Shown piece after piece: positions 7,961-16,239 of a DNA stretch of 64,000 bases (position 1 is the first letter of the stretch; each line of letters opens with the position of its first letter). The DNA lies in the NCBI RefSeq assembly GCF_036067295.1, contig NZ_CP107954.1, positions 8,060,001 to 8,124,000 on the forward strand, in the 5' to 3' direction. Origin of the DNA: Kribbella sp. NBC_00382 (GTDB lineage: Bacteria; Actinomycetota; Actinomycetes; Propionibacteriales; Kribbellaceae). The position numbers and the translations under genes were made by a program. The notes below the pieces were generated by a model. It ran no database searches. It worked only from the letters and a program-made list of their open reading frames with translations, and had not been told where the DNA came from.

Positions 7961-8944
7961 GTGAGCGTTGCGTTGTTCACCCTCGGCGGCACCATCTCGA
8001 TGGCAGGCCGGACACCCGATGGCGTGGCCCGGCTGACCGGTGCCGACCTGACCGAGGCAGTACCCGGCCTGGCCGGCCTACCGGTACCACTGGAGGTCCA
8101 GGACATCGAGGCGGTACCGAGCGCCAACCTCACCCTCGCCAAGATGCTCGACGTAGTCGACGCGGCCTCGAAGGCGATCAGCAACGGCGCTACCGGTGTC
8201 GTGGTGACCCAGGGCTCGGACACCTTGGAGGAGACGGCCTTCCTGGTCGACCAGGTCTGGCCGCACTCGCAGCCGTTCGTACTCACCGGTGCCATGCGCA
8301 ACCCGACCCTGGCAGGCCCTGACGGCCCGGCGAATCTCCTCGCCGCCGCCCGGGTCGCCTGCTCCCCCGCTGCCCGCGATCTAGGTGCACTGGTCGTCTT
8401 CAACGATCAGATCCACGCAGCGCGTTGGGTACGCAAGACCCACAGCACCAGCACCGCCACCTTCGCCTCCCCCAACGCAGGGCCTATCGGCCAGCTTGTC
8501 GAGGGACAGGTCCGCATCCTCACCCGCCCGAGCCGGCAGGACGGAGTACCGGGTCGCGCTGAGCCTGCGGATCTCGATGCCGCGCAGGTGGCGCTCTACA
8601 CCGTCACGCTCGACGACGACGGCGTACTGCTGAAGGGGCTGGCCGATACACATCAAGGGCTCGTCGTAGCGGCGTACGGCGTCGGCCATGTCCCGGCAGC
8701 CCTGGCACCCGTGCTCGGCGAGCTGGCTGAGCGCATCCCCGTCGTACTGACGTCACGTACCGGTGGTGGGTCCGTACTGCGTAACACCTACAGCTCACCT
8801 GGCTCCGAGTCGGACCTACTCGCTCGCGGCCTCATCGACGGCGGTTTCCTCGACCCCTACAAGGCACGGGTGCTGTTGAGGTTGCTACTGGCAACAGGCG
8901 AGGGGCAGGACGAGATCATCGGAGCTTTCGCGCAGCATCACTGA
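7961..8944 (+). CDS. L-asparaginase (type I/II family)
   Basis: About 327 residues. The first catalytic site is FTLGGTISM (nucleophile Thr about residue 11) and the second is VVTQGSDTLEETAF, supplying the Thr-Asp pair; VRKTHSTSTATF supplies the Lys. The enzyme hydrolyses asparagine to aspartate and ammonia. GTG 7961 is preferred because a GAGAGGA ribosome site lies 9 nt upstream; an in-frame ATG at 7943 is less well placed. No signal peptide is seen, so a cytoplasmic enzyme is likely. The 3' end overlaps the convergent ECF42 sigma gene by 29 bp. Confidence 0.92.
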   Translation: MSVALFTLGGTISMAGRTPDGVARLTGADLTEAVPGLAGLPVPLEVQDIEAVPSANLTLAKMLDVVDAASKAISNGATGVVVTQGSDTLEETAFLVDQVWPHSQPFVLTGAMRNPTLAGPDGPANLLAAARVACSPAARDLGALVVFNDQIHAARWVRKTHSTSTATFASPNAGPIGQLVEGQVRILTRPSRQDGVPGRAEPADLDAAQVALYTVTLDDDGVLLKGLADTHQGLVVAAYGVGHVPAALAPVLGELAERIPVVLTSRTGGGSVLRNTYSSPGSESDLLARGLIDGGFLDPYKARVLLRLLLATGEGQDEIIGAFAQHH

Positions 8945-10133
8945 CCTGGGCCGCCTTGGTGGTCAGGTAGTTCTGCTCCGGCAAGCTGGTGGTCCGCCGG
9001 GCCGCCGCCGTGAAGTGTGCCGCGGCGGCCTCATAGTCCCCGAGCATCTCGTACAGATGCCCACGTACTGCGTCCAGCCGGTAGTGCCCGTCGAGCTTCT
9101 CGTCCAGCGGCTGCAGTAGCGCCAGCCCCGCCTCCGGGCCGGACACCATCGCCTGGGCGATCGCACGGTTCAGCGTGACCATCGGGTTGCCCGACAGCTG
9201 TTCGAGCAGGCCGTACAGGCCGAGGATCTGGGCCCAGTCGGTGTCTTCCGGCCGGGCCGCCTCGTCATGCAGGGCAGCGATCGCGGCCTGCAACTGGTAC
9301 TCGCTCAGTGGGCGCTGCTGGAACGCCTCCACCGCCAGCGCGACCCCTTCGTCGATGTACTCCTTGTTCCACAAGGAGCGGTCCTGCTCGGTCAACGGGA
9401 TCAACTCACCCGCCGTACCGGTCCGGGCCAACCGCCGGGCGTCGTTGAGCAGCATGAGCGCCAGCAGGCCGGCGACCTGAGCATTGTCCGGCAGTAGGTG
9501 ATGCACCATCCGGGTGAGCCGGATGGCCTCGCCGGACAGATCAGTGCGGTGCAGGTCGGCGCCACTGCTCGTCGTGTAGCCCTCGTTGAACACCAGGTAG
9601 AGCACGTGCAGCACCTGCGCCAGGCGCTCCTCGTCCTGCGACAGCTCGAACGGCAGCCCCTTGAGCTTCTGCTTGGCCCGGCTGATCCGCTGCGCCATCG
9701 TTGCCTCAGGCACCAAGTATGCGGTGGCGATCTCGGCCGTCGTGAGACCACCGACCGCACGCAGCGTCAGCGCGATGGCCGAGGCCGCGGTGAGCGCCGG
9801 ATGGCAACACAGGAAGAGCAACCGCAGCGTGTCGTCCTGCTCCTCGACCTCCTCGGCCGGCACCTCCCGGTACGCCGCCAGCTCCTCGCGCTTGCGTCGT
9901 GCCTGCTCCTGCCGGATCTCGTCGATGAACCGCCGCGACGCCGCCTGGATCAACCACCCACGGGGGTTGTCCGGCACGCCGTCGGCAGGCCACGTGCGAG
10001 CCGCCGCGATCAACGCCTCCTGCACAGCGTCCTCAGCCGCGGTGAAGTCCCCGGTACGCCGTACCACCGCGCCAAGCACCTGCGGCGTCAGCTCGCGCAA
10101 CAGGTCCTCGAGTCTGGTCTCCTGGGCAGTCAT
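8916..10133 (-). CDS. ECF42-type RNA polymerase sigma factor with TPR-like C-terminal extension
   Basis: 405 residues. Region 2 (LRELTPQVLGAVVRRTGDFT, then AEDAVQEALIAAARTWP) and region 4 (CHPALTAASAIALTLRAVGG, then PEATMAQRISRAKQ) sit in the first 200 residues. The long helical C-terminus (LYLVFNEGYTTSSG onward to the end) is the extension characteristic of ECF42 factors. ECF42 genes are normally beside a YCII/DGPF-domain gene, and the second copy in this window at 54489 is; this one is not. It overlaps the asparaginase gene tail to tail and is divergent from the methyltransferase gene with a 24-bp gap. Its target is unknown. Confidence 0.9.
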   Translation of the reverse strand: MTAQETRLEDLLRELTPQVLGAVVRRTGDFTAAEDAVQEALIAAARTWPADGVPDNPRGWLIQAASRRFIDEIRQEQARRKREELAAYREVPAEEVEEQDDTLRLLFLCCHPALTAASAIALTLRAVGGLTTAEIATAYLVPEATMAQRISRAKQKLKGLPFELSQDEERLAQVLHVLYLVFNEGYTTSSGADLHRTDLSGEAIRLTRMVHHLLPDNAQVAGLLALMLLNDARRLARTGTAGELIPLTEQDRSLWNKEYIDEGVALAVEAFQQRPLSEYQLQAAIAALHDEAARPEDTDWAQILGLYGLLEQLSGNPMVTLNRAIAQAMVSGPEAGLALLQPLDEKLDGHYRLDAVRGHLYEMLGDYEAAAAHFTAAARRTTSLPEQNYLTTKAAQVSDAARKLR

Positions 10134-10157
10134 CTCTCTCCGGATATGCTCGCGGGT

Positions 10158-10907
10158 ATGGCTGGGGACAAGGTACGCGCTTTGACGTTCGGCGAGGTCG
10201 CTGAAGAGTACGACCGGGTGAGGCCGGGCTATCCACCCGAGCTGTTCGAGGCCGTGCTTGCCTACTCGTCACCCGCTACGGCGCTGGAGATCGGGGCCGG
10301 TACTGGTAAGGCAACCATCGTGTTCGCGTCCGGTGGCGTACGGGTCGTTGCCCTGGAGCCCGATCCCGGCATGGCGCTCGTACTGCGGCAGCACGTGGCT
10401 TCGCTCCCGGTGACGATCGCCATGGGTTCGCTGGAGTCGTACGAGCCCGAGGAGCCGGTCGATCTCGTCTACAGCGCCCAGGCGTTCCACTGGACCTCCC
10501 CGGCGACCCGCTGGGCTCGTACTGCGGCTGCGCTGCGGCCCGGCGGCTCATTGGCGCTCTTCTGGAACATCGAGCGGCTGGCCGACTCCGAGGAGCGCAG
10601 GCAGGTCGAGACGATCCTGAGCGAGTACGAGCTGAAGTGGCCCGGCGAGTGGCCGGAGTCGGATCACCTGGAGCCGTACGCGGAGATGGCGGAGCTGCCG
10701 GAGTTCGGCGAACTCAGGCAGGAGATCTACCGCTGGCAGCGCACGCTGGCGACGGCCGACTACCTGGCGCACCTGGGCACCCAGTCGGCGTACCTGATGC
10801 TGGAGGACGAGGAGCGCGACGAGCTGCTCGACCGGCTGCGCGCAGTACTGCCCGAGCCGGTCACCCTGGAGATGGCGACGATCCTGTACCTCGCCAAGCG
10901 GGTCTAG
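10158..10907 (+). CDS. Class I SAM-dependent methyltransferase
   Basis: 249 residues. FGEVAEEYDRVRPGYPPELF is a common N-terminal signature of this group, and ALEIGAGTGKATIVFASGG is the glycine-rich AdoMet-binding motif I, followed by ALEPDPGM (acidic residue of motif II) and VDLVYSAQAFHWT. The methyl acceptor cannot be predicted. An in-frame ATG 12 bp upstream (10146) is an alternative start. It is divergent from the ECF42 gene and convergent with ftsY, with only 15 bp between the stop codons. Confidence 0.85.
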   Translation: MAGDKVRALTFGEVAEEYDRVRPGYPPELFEAVLAYSSPATALEIGAGTGKATIVFASGGVRVVALEPDPGMALVLRQHVASLPVTIAMGSLESYEPEEPVDLVYSAQAFHWTSPATRWARTAAALRPGGSLALFWNIERLADSEERRQVETILSEYELKWPGEWPESDHLEPYAEMAELPEFGELRQEIYRWQRTLATADYLAHLGTQSAYLMLEDEERDELLDRLRAVLPEPVTLEMATILYLAKRV

Positions 10908-10922
10908 CTACTCGAGCCAGTA

Positions 10923-12113
10923 CTAGTCGAGCAGGGCGTCGACGAACTGCTCGGCGTCGAAGGGGGCCAGGTCGTCGGCGCCTTCGCCGAGGCCGACCAG
11001 CTTGACCGGGACGCCGAGCTCACGCTGGACGGCGATCACGATGCCGCCCTTCGCGGTCCCGTCGAGCTTGGTCAGCACCAGGCCGGTCACGTTGATCACC
11101 TCGGCGAACACGCGGGCCTGGGTCAGGCCGTTCTGGCCGGTGGTGGCGTCGATGACGAGCAGCACCTCGTCGACCTCGGCGGTCTTCTCGATCACCCGCT
11201 TGACCTTGCCCAGCTCGTCCATCAGGCCGGTCTTGGTGTGCAGGCGACCGGCCGTGTCGATCAGGACGACGTCGGCGTGCTCCTCGATGCCCTGCTTGAC
11301 CGCGTCGAACGCGATGCTGGCCGGGTCGCCACCCTCGGGTCCGCGGACGGTCCGGGCGCCAACTCGCTCACCCCAGGTCTGCAACTGGTCGGCCGCGGCC
11401 GCACGGAACGTGTCAGCGGCGCCCAGCAGAACCTGCTTGTCCTCCGCGATCAGCACCCGGGCAAGCCGGCCGACCGTGGTGGTCTTGCCGGTGCCGTTGA
11501 CGCCGACCATCAAGACGACGGCGGGCTGGCCGTCCGTGCGGTCGACCTTCAGCGAACGGTCCAGCGTCGGGTCGACGAGCGCGATCAGCTCCTCGCGCAG
11601 GATCGTCCGCGCCTGGTCGGCGGTGACACCCTCGACGCGGACACGGGTCCGCAGCTTCTCGACCAGCTCCTGGGTCGGCGCGACGCCCACGTCGGCGGTG
11701 ATCAGGGTGGTCTCGATGTCCTCCCACGCCTCGTCGTCCAGCTTGTCGCGGGACAGCAGCGCGAGCAGGCCCTTGCCGAGCGACCCCTGCGAACGCGCCA
11801 GTCTCGCCCGGAGGCGGACCAGGCGGCCCTGTGCCGACTCGGGCTTCTCCAGCGTTGCCGTGGCGGGCTCGGGCAGCTCGGTGTCCTCAAGCGTCCGCGT
11901 CGGCGTGTCCCGCGGCTCCTCCGCGTCGTCGCCGACCCTGGGCTCGGTGAGCTCGGGCGCCGGCTTGGCGGCCGGCAGCTCGGCCTTGCGGCGACGAGAG
12001 ACGACCAGACCGGTGGTACCACCGACCAGCAGGACGACGACCACCACGATGACGGCGATCAGCGCCTGGTCCGCGAGCAGAGTGACTAGCTGAGGGTTCG
12101 ACACGCCCCCCAT
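10923..12113 (-). CDS. ftsY: Signal recognition particle receptor FtsY
   Basis: About 396 residues. A membrane helix at the N-terminus (ALIAVIVVVVVLLVGG) and an acidic Pro/Glu-rich linker precede the four-helix N domain (LGKGLLALLSRDKLDDEAWE) and GTPase G domain: GVNGTGKTTTVGRLA (P-loop), DTFRAAAADQL, DTAGRLHTK and TKLDGTAKGG. FtsY docks ribosome-SRP complexes to the Sec translocon. ATG 12113 or GTG 12104 (preceded by AAGGA) are the plausible starts; the longer frame to 12143 is not needed. Between smc and amtB, ftsY is part of the usual actinobacterial order, here separated by islands. Confidence 0.96.
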   Translation of the reverse strand: MGGVSNPQLVTLLADQALIAVIVVVVVLLVGGTTGLVVSRRRKAELPAAKPAPELTEPRVGDDAEEPRDTPTRTLEDTELPEPATATLEKPESAQGRLVRLRARLARSQGSLGKGLLALLSRDKLDDEAWEDIETTLITADVGVAPTQELVEKLRTRVRVEGVTADQARTILREELIALVDPTLDRSLKVDRTDGQPAVVLMVGVNGTGKTTTVGRLARVLIAEDKQVLLGAADTFRAAAADQLQTWGERVGARTVRGPEGGDPASIAFDAVKQGIEEHADVVLIDTAGRLHTKTGLMDELGKVKRVIEKTAEVDEVLLVIDATTGQNGLTQARVFAEVINVTGLVLTKLDGTAKGGIVIAVQRELGVPVKLVGLGEGADDLAPFDAEQFVDALLD

Positions 12114-12238
12114 CCTTACAGACCACGCGATCCACTCCGGCAATCACCGCAGAAGTGCGGATTTAAGGAAGTCTGAAGAGTGCGCAACAGGATGGCTCCC
12201 AAAGCCGGTACGACACCGGCCACGAACAGGGGGATGTC

Positions 12239-12877
12239 ATGCTTCGCACAAGGAACAGAGTGACGGCCGTCGCTGTCACCGCGGCGGTGCTGACCGCTGC
12301 CGGAGCGGTCGCGTACGCGGCGATCCCGGACGCCAGCGGCCGGGTCAGCGGCTGTTACACGACCAACACGACCCTTCTCGGCCCGGCCAAGGGCTCATTG
12401 CGAGTCGTGGACAGCGGTGAGCAATGCCGCACCGGTGAGACCCCGATCACCTGGAGCCAGACCGGCCCGCAGGGTCCGGTCGGAGCCACCGGAGCAACGG
12501 GCGCCACCGGCGCGACCGGTGCGCAGGGTTCGACAGGTGCGCCAGGCGCCACCGGCCCGGCTGGACCCGTAGGACCTGCCGGGGCGGACGGTTCGCCGAT
12601 CTGGGCCGTGATCGAGGACGGCTTCAACGGTCAGGGCCCGACCGTCCGAGTGGCCTACGGCAGCCACGCGACCGGCGCCGAGTTCACCTCCAACGGCAGC
12701 AGCGTGGTCACCTTCGACCAGCCCGTCGCCCAGTGCGCCATCCAGGTGACGGCGCGGGCCGACCACCCCGCGATCACCGCGCGGCCCTCCGACCAGAACC
12801 CCAACCAGGTGCAGGTCGTCCTGCTGGGCGACAACGGCGCGGTCAACCGGCCGTACTCGATCACCGTCTCCTGCTGA
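12239..12877 (+). CDS. Exported collagen-like repeat protein
   Basis: 212 residues. A signal peptide (basic MLRTRNRVTA then a hydrophobic core ending in AVAYAA) is followed by a conserved-looking Cys-containing segment. Next comes a collagen-like block of about 15 Gly-X-Y triplets near residues 76-120, dominated by GAT and GPx, and then a roughly 90-residue C-terminal domain ending in Cys. The triplet block is short for a stable triple helix on its own. Similar actinobacterial proteins carry this collagen stalk between two small domains; their role is unknown. The gene is monocistronic, with a strong hairpin 16 bp past its stop. Confidence 0.82.
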   Translation: MLRTRNRVTAVAVTAAVLTAAGAVAYAAIPDASGRVSGCYTTNTTLLGPAKGSLRVVDSGEQCRTGETPITWSQTGPQGPVGATGATGATGATGAQGSTGAPGATGPAGPVGPAGADGSPIWAVIEDGFNGQGPTVRVAYGSHATGAEFTSNGSSVVTFDQPVAQCAIQVTARADHPAITARPSDQNPNQVQVVLLGDNGAVNRPYSITVSC

Positions 12878-12886
12878 GCCGGTAGC

Positions 12887-14572
12887 TCATTGGGCGTCCG
12901 AGACCGCGTAAAGGGTCTCGGACGCCAACGGGAGTGCCAGCGTGTGGGTCGAGGACGGGGCCTGAGCTGGGTGGTGGGTGAGAAGCAGGACGGAGCGGGC
13001 GCCGGCTGCGGCGTACAGGTCCGCCAGGAGGGCTCTGCCAGTCTCGTCGTCCAGGTGCTCGGTCGGCTCGTCCAGGACCAGGATGTCGAAGTCGGCCAAC
13101 AGCAGCCGGGCAAGGGCGAGCCGCTGTCGTTCTCCGCCGGACAGGCGGGCGCCGTGCTCGCCGACCATCGTGTCGAGGCCGTCGGGCAGGCTCTCGACGA
13201 AGTCGCCCAGACGGGCTTGGTACAGGGCCCGCCAGAGTCGTAGGTCGCTGGCGCCGGGCCTGGCGAGCAGGAGGTTCTCGCGGATGCTCGTGTCGAACAC
13301 GTGGCTCTCCTGGGTCAGCAGACCGATCACCGAGCGCACGTCGTCGCCGTTGAGGTCGGTGATCCGGGTGCCGCCCAGTGCGACTTGACCGGCGGTGGGC
13401 TCGAGGAAGCGGAGGAGGACGGAGGCCAGGGTGCTCTTGCCTGAGCCGCTCGGGCCGGTCACCACCACTCGGCTGCCGGCGGCGACGGTGAGGCCGACAT
13501 CCCGTAGTACCGGGCGGTCGGGGTAGCCAGCGTCCAGGTGGCTGATGACGAGTTCGCGGCCTACTGGTAGCTCGGTTGGGGTGGTGGGCTCCGTGACTGG
13601 GGTTGGGGCGCTCAGGAGGTCCTGCACTCTTGTCAGGGAGGCTTTGACCCGTGTGGCGATCTGAGCCGTCGCGGGGATGCCACCGAGCGCGTCCGCGAGG
13701 GCCAGCGGAGTCAGTACCAGCACCGCGAACACCGGCCCCGAGATGTCGGCCTGACTGCCGAACACCAGTCCAGCGAGGCACGCTCCGCCGACACAGAGCA
13801 CCAGCAGCGCGTTCCCCAGCCCCGCACTCCAAGCGGACCGCCGCTCAGCCGCCGCCAGCCGCGCATCCGCCGCCGCAAACTCGGCCAGTACCGCGTCCGT
13901 CGCATTAAAAGCGACCACATCAGCCGCAGTCAGCAGCGTCTCAGTCGCCCCAGCCGCAACCTCTCCCCTATCCCCCGCAATCGCCTGCTCAGCCCGCCTA
14001 GCACTACGAGCCGTAACCCAAGGCACCACCGAGCAAGCAACCGCCACCGCAACACCCACCGCGGCTCCCGCCGCTGGCAGCAACACCACCAACAACCCCA
14101 CCGTCGCCAACGCCGTCACCCCGGCCACCACCACCGGCAACACCACCCGCAACCACAGGTCCAACACCGCATCCACATCAAGCAACAACCGAGCCAGCAA
14201 ATCCCCACGCCGCAAGCTCCCCAGTCCAGCCGGCGCCAACTCCTCCAACCGCCCAGTCACCCGAGCCCTAGTAGCCCCCAACACCCGATACGCCGCATCA
14301 TGCGCCGCCAACCGCTCGACATACCGGAAAACTCCCCGCCCCACCCCAAACGCCCGCACCCCCACAATCGCCACCAACAACACCAACACCGGAGGCTTCG
14401 CCGCCGCGGTGGTGATCAGCCACGCAGAGGTCGCCAACAACCCAACCGCTGCCCCGGACGCCAACACCCCAGCCATGACAGCCAACCCCAACCGCCACCG
14501 AACCCCCCGCTCCGGCCGCACCAACCCCAACCACCCAGCCCCGCGCCCACCCCATCCCACCAAGCTGCTCAC
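12887..14572 (-). CDS. cydC: Thiol-reductant ABC exporter subunit CydC
   Basis: 561 residues: about six membrane helices then an ABC ATPase with Walker A GPSGSGKSTLASVL, signature LSGGERQRLALARLL and Walker B ILVLDEPTEHLD. With CydD it exports cysteine or glutathione-like thiols (mycothiol context here is inference) needed to assemble cytochrome bd. Its ATG overlaps the cydD stop by 4 bp. The 5' half of the gene on its coding strand is markedly G/T-rich compared with the 3' half, with a G-quadruplex-capable run just after the start. The last codons form one arm of a 13-bp hairpin. Confidence 0.95.
   Translation of the reverse strand: MSSLVGWGGRGAGWLGLVRPERGVRWRLGLAVMAGVLASGAAVGLLATSAWLITTAAAKPPVLVLLVAIVGVRAFGVGRGVFRYVERLAAHDAAYRVLGATRARVTGRLEELAPAGLGSLRRGDLLARLLLDVDAVLDLWLRVVLPVVVAGVTALATVGLLVVLLPAAGAAVGVAVAVACSVVPWVTARSARRAEQAIAGDRGEVAAGATETLLTAADVVAFNATDAVLAEFAAADARLAAAERRSAWSAGLGNALLVLCVGGACLAGLVFGSQADISGPVFAVLVLTPLALADALGGIPATAQIATRVKASLTRVQDLLSAPTPVTEPTTPTELPVGRELVISHLDAGYPDRPVLRDVGLTVAAGSRVVVTGPSGSGKSTLASVLLRFLEPTAGQVALGGTRITDLNGDDVRSVIGLLTQESHVFDTSIRENLLLARPGASDLRLWRALYQARLGDFVESLPDGLDTMVGEHGARLSGGERQRLALARLLLADFDILVLDEPTEHLDDETGRALLADLYAAAGARSVLLLTHHPAQAPSSTHTLALPLASETLYAVSDAQ
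12893..12926. terminator. 13-bp hairpin: terminator for the collagen-like gene, embedded in the cydC 3' end
   Basis: Arms GGCGTCCGAGACC (12893-12905) and GGTCTCGGACGCC (12914-12926) are perfectly complementary with an 8-nt loop. The structure lies 16 bp after the collagen-like stop and entirely inside the last codons of cydC. No T-run follows, as is common for actinobacterial terminators. Confidence 0.65.
14534..14558 (-). other. G-quadruplex motif in the first codons of cydC
   Basis: On the minus (coding) strand five G-runs (GGG, GGGG, GGG, GGGG, GGG) are separated by loops of 2, 1, 3 and 2 nt. The motif begins about 14 nt into the cydC coding sequence. Confidence 0.55.
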
Positions 14573-16239
14573 CTCGCGACTCCTATTACCGATCCGAGGC
14601 TCTCCCGAAGGCCGAGCGAGGGCTGGGGGTTGGGCTGGCCCACCTCGATCACCCGGTCGGCTGCGGCGAGCAGCGCCGGTCGGTGGGCCACCATCAGCAC
14701 CGTGCGACCTGAAGCTCTCAGGCCGCTCACCACCGTCGCCTCCGCCTCGGCGTCCAGCCCGGCGGTGGGCTCGTCGAGCAGCAGCACCGGCGCCTCGGTG
14801 ACGAGTGCTCGGGCAAGAGCGACCCGCCTGCGTTGGCCTCCCGACAGCAGTTGCCCGGCTTCACCGACCTGCTGCGCCGGATCCAGCTCCGAGGCTCCTG
14901 CATCGGCCAGCGCACGTAGTACCTGGGTGTCGGTGGCGTCCGGGCGGCCCAGGCGGATGTTGTCGGCGATGGTGCCGGTGCGAAGCCCCGGCCTCTGTGG
15001 CACCCAGGCGAACTGCCGGCGCCAGTCCTCGGGGGTGAACTCGTCGGCAGCACTCCCACCCGCGATCACCACCCCGCGCTCGGGTACGACGAAGCCCAGC
15101 AGAGCAGCAAGGACAGTCGACTTCCCAGCACCGCTCGGCCCGGCGAGAGCGACCACCTCGCCTGGCCAGAGGTCTAGATCGAAGCCGTCCAGGGCAGCCT
15201 CGTCCCGGCCGGGGTACCGCACGGTCACGTCATGCAGGTGCAGCGAAGTCACCCGCAAGTCCGGTACGTCGGTACGCCCGCCCCTCTCCGGCAGCGGCGT
15301 CTCCAACACCCGGAAGACCTCTTCGCTAGCCGCAACCCCATCGGCGCTCGCATGGAAGTGCGCACCGACCTGCCGCAGCGGCAAGTAAGCCTCCGGCGCC
15401 AAGATGAGCACCAGCAACGCCGTCTCCAGCCCCAGCTTGCCGTCGATCAGCCGCAGCCCGACACCGACCGCGACGAGCGCCACCGAGATGCTCGCGAGCA
15501 GTTCCAGCACGAACGACGACAGGAACGCCAGCCGCAGACTCTTCATCGACGCCACCCGATGCCGGTCCGTCACCTGCCGGACAGCCCTCACTTGTCCCTT
15601 CGCCCGCCCGAACAGCTTCAGCGTCGGCAACCCAGCAACCACGTCAGAGAAGTGATGAGCCAGTACTGCGAGCGCATGCTGCCTCCGACGACTGTGCGCC
15701 TGCGTAGCCCAGCCCACCAACGCCATGAAGACCGGGATGAGCGGCAACGTCACCACCACCGTCCCGGCCGCGATCAGGTCACCAGTAGCCATCCACCCGA
15801 CCACACCGGCCGGCACTGTCGCCGCAAGCACCAACTGCGGCAGGTACCGAGCGAAGTACGGATCCAGATCGTCCAAACCCTTGGTGAGCAAGGTGGTCAG
15901 CGCACTACTCCGCTCACCGCTCAGCCAAGCCGGCCCCAGCTTCAACGAGTGCTCCAGCACCTGCCGCCGCAACGTCGACTTCACCGCAGCCGCCGCCCGC
16001 TGAGCCACCACCTCCTGCACCCACACCAACACCGCCCGAGCCGCCACCACCCCCGCCAGCAGCCAAGCCACCCGCCCGACCCCATCGCCCCGCAGCACCA
16101 CCCCCGCGATCGCATGAGCGAGCAACACCGCCTGCACCACGATCAGGAACCCGGTCGCCACCCCGATCACCACAGACCCGACCAAGAACACCCGCGCAGC
16201 CTTGGCCCGCCGCAACAACCGCGGATCCAACGGCTTCAC
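14569..16239 (-). CDS. cydD: Thiol-reductant ABC exporter subunit CydD
   Basis: 556 residues from GTG 16239, which overlaps the cydB stop codon as GTGA; the frame is open further upstream but that part lies within cydB. The N-terminal membrane domain is followed by an ABC ATPase: GPSGAGKSTVLAALL, LSGGQRRRVALARAL and VLLLDEPTAGLD. It forms a heterodimer with CydC and exports reduced thiols to the extracytoplasmic side, needed for cytochrome bd maturation. The 4-bp overlaps with both cydB and cydC support a single cydABDC transcript. Confidence 0.95.
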   Translation of the reverse strand: MKPLDPRLLRRAKAARVFLVGSVVIGVATGFLIVVQAVLLAHAIAGVVLRGDGVGRVAWLLAGVVAARAVLVWVQEVVAQRAAAAVKSTLRRQVLEHSLKLGPAWLSGERSSALTTLLTKGLDDLDPYFARYLPQLVLAATVPAGVVGWMATGDLIAAGTVVVTLPLIPVFMALVGWATQAHSRRRQHALAVLAHHFSDVVAGLPTLKLFGRAKGQVRAVRQVTDRHRVASMKSLRLAFLSSFVLELLASISVALVAVGVGLRLIDGKLGLETALLVLILAPEAYLPLRQVGAHFHASADGVAASEEVFRVLETPLPERGGRTDVPDLRVTSLHLHDVTVRYPGRDEAALDGFDLDLWPGEVVALAGPSGAGKSTVLAALLGFVVPERGVVIAGGSAADEFTPEDWRRQFAWVPQRPGLRTGTIADNIRLGRPDATDTQVLRALADAGASELDPAQQVGEAGQLLSGGQRRRVALARALVTEAPVLLLDEPTAGLDAEAEATVVSGLRASGRTVLMVAHRPALLAAADRVIEVGQPNPQPSLGLRESLGSVIGVAR

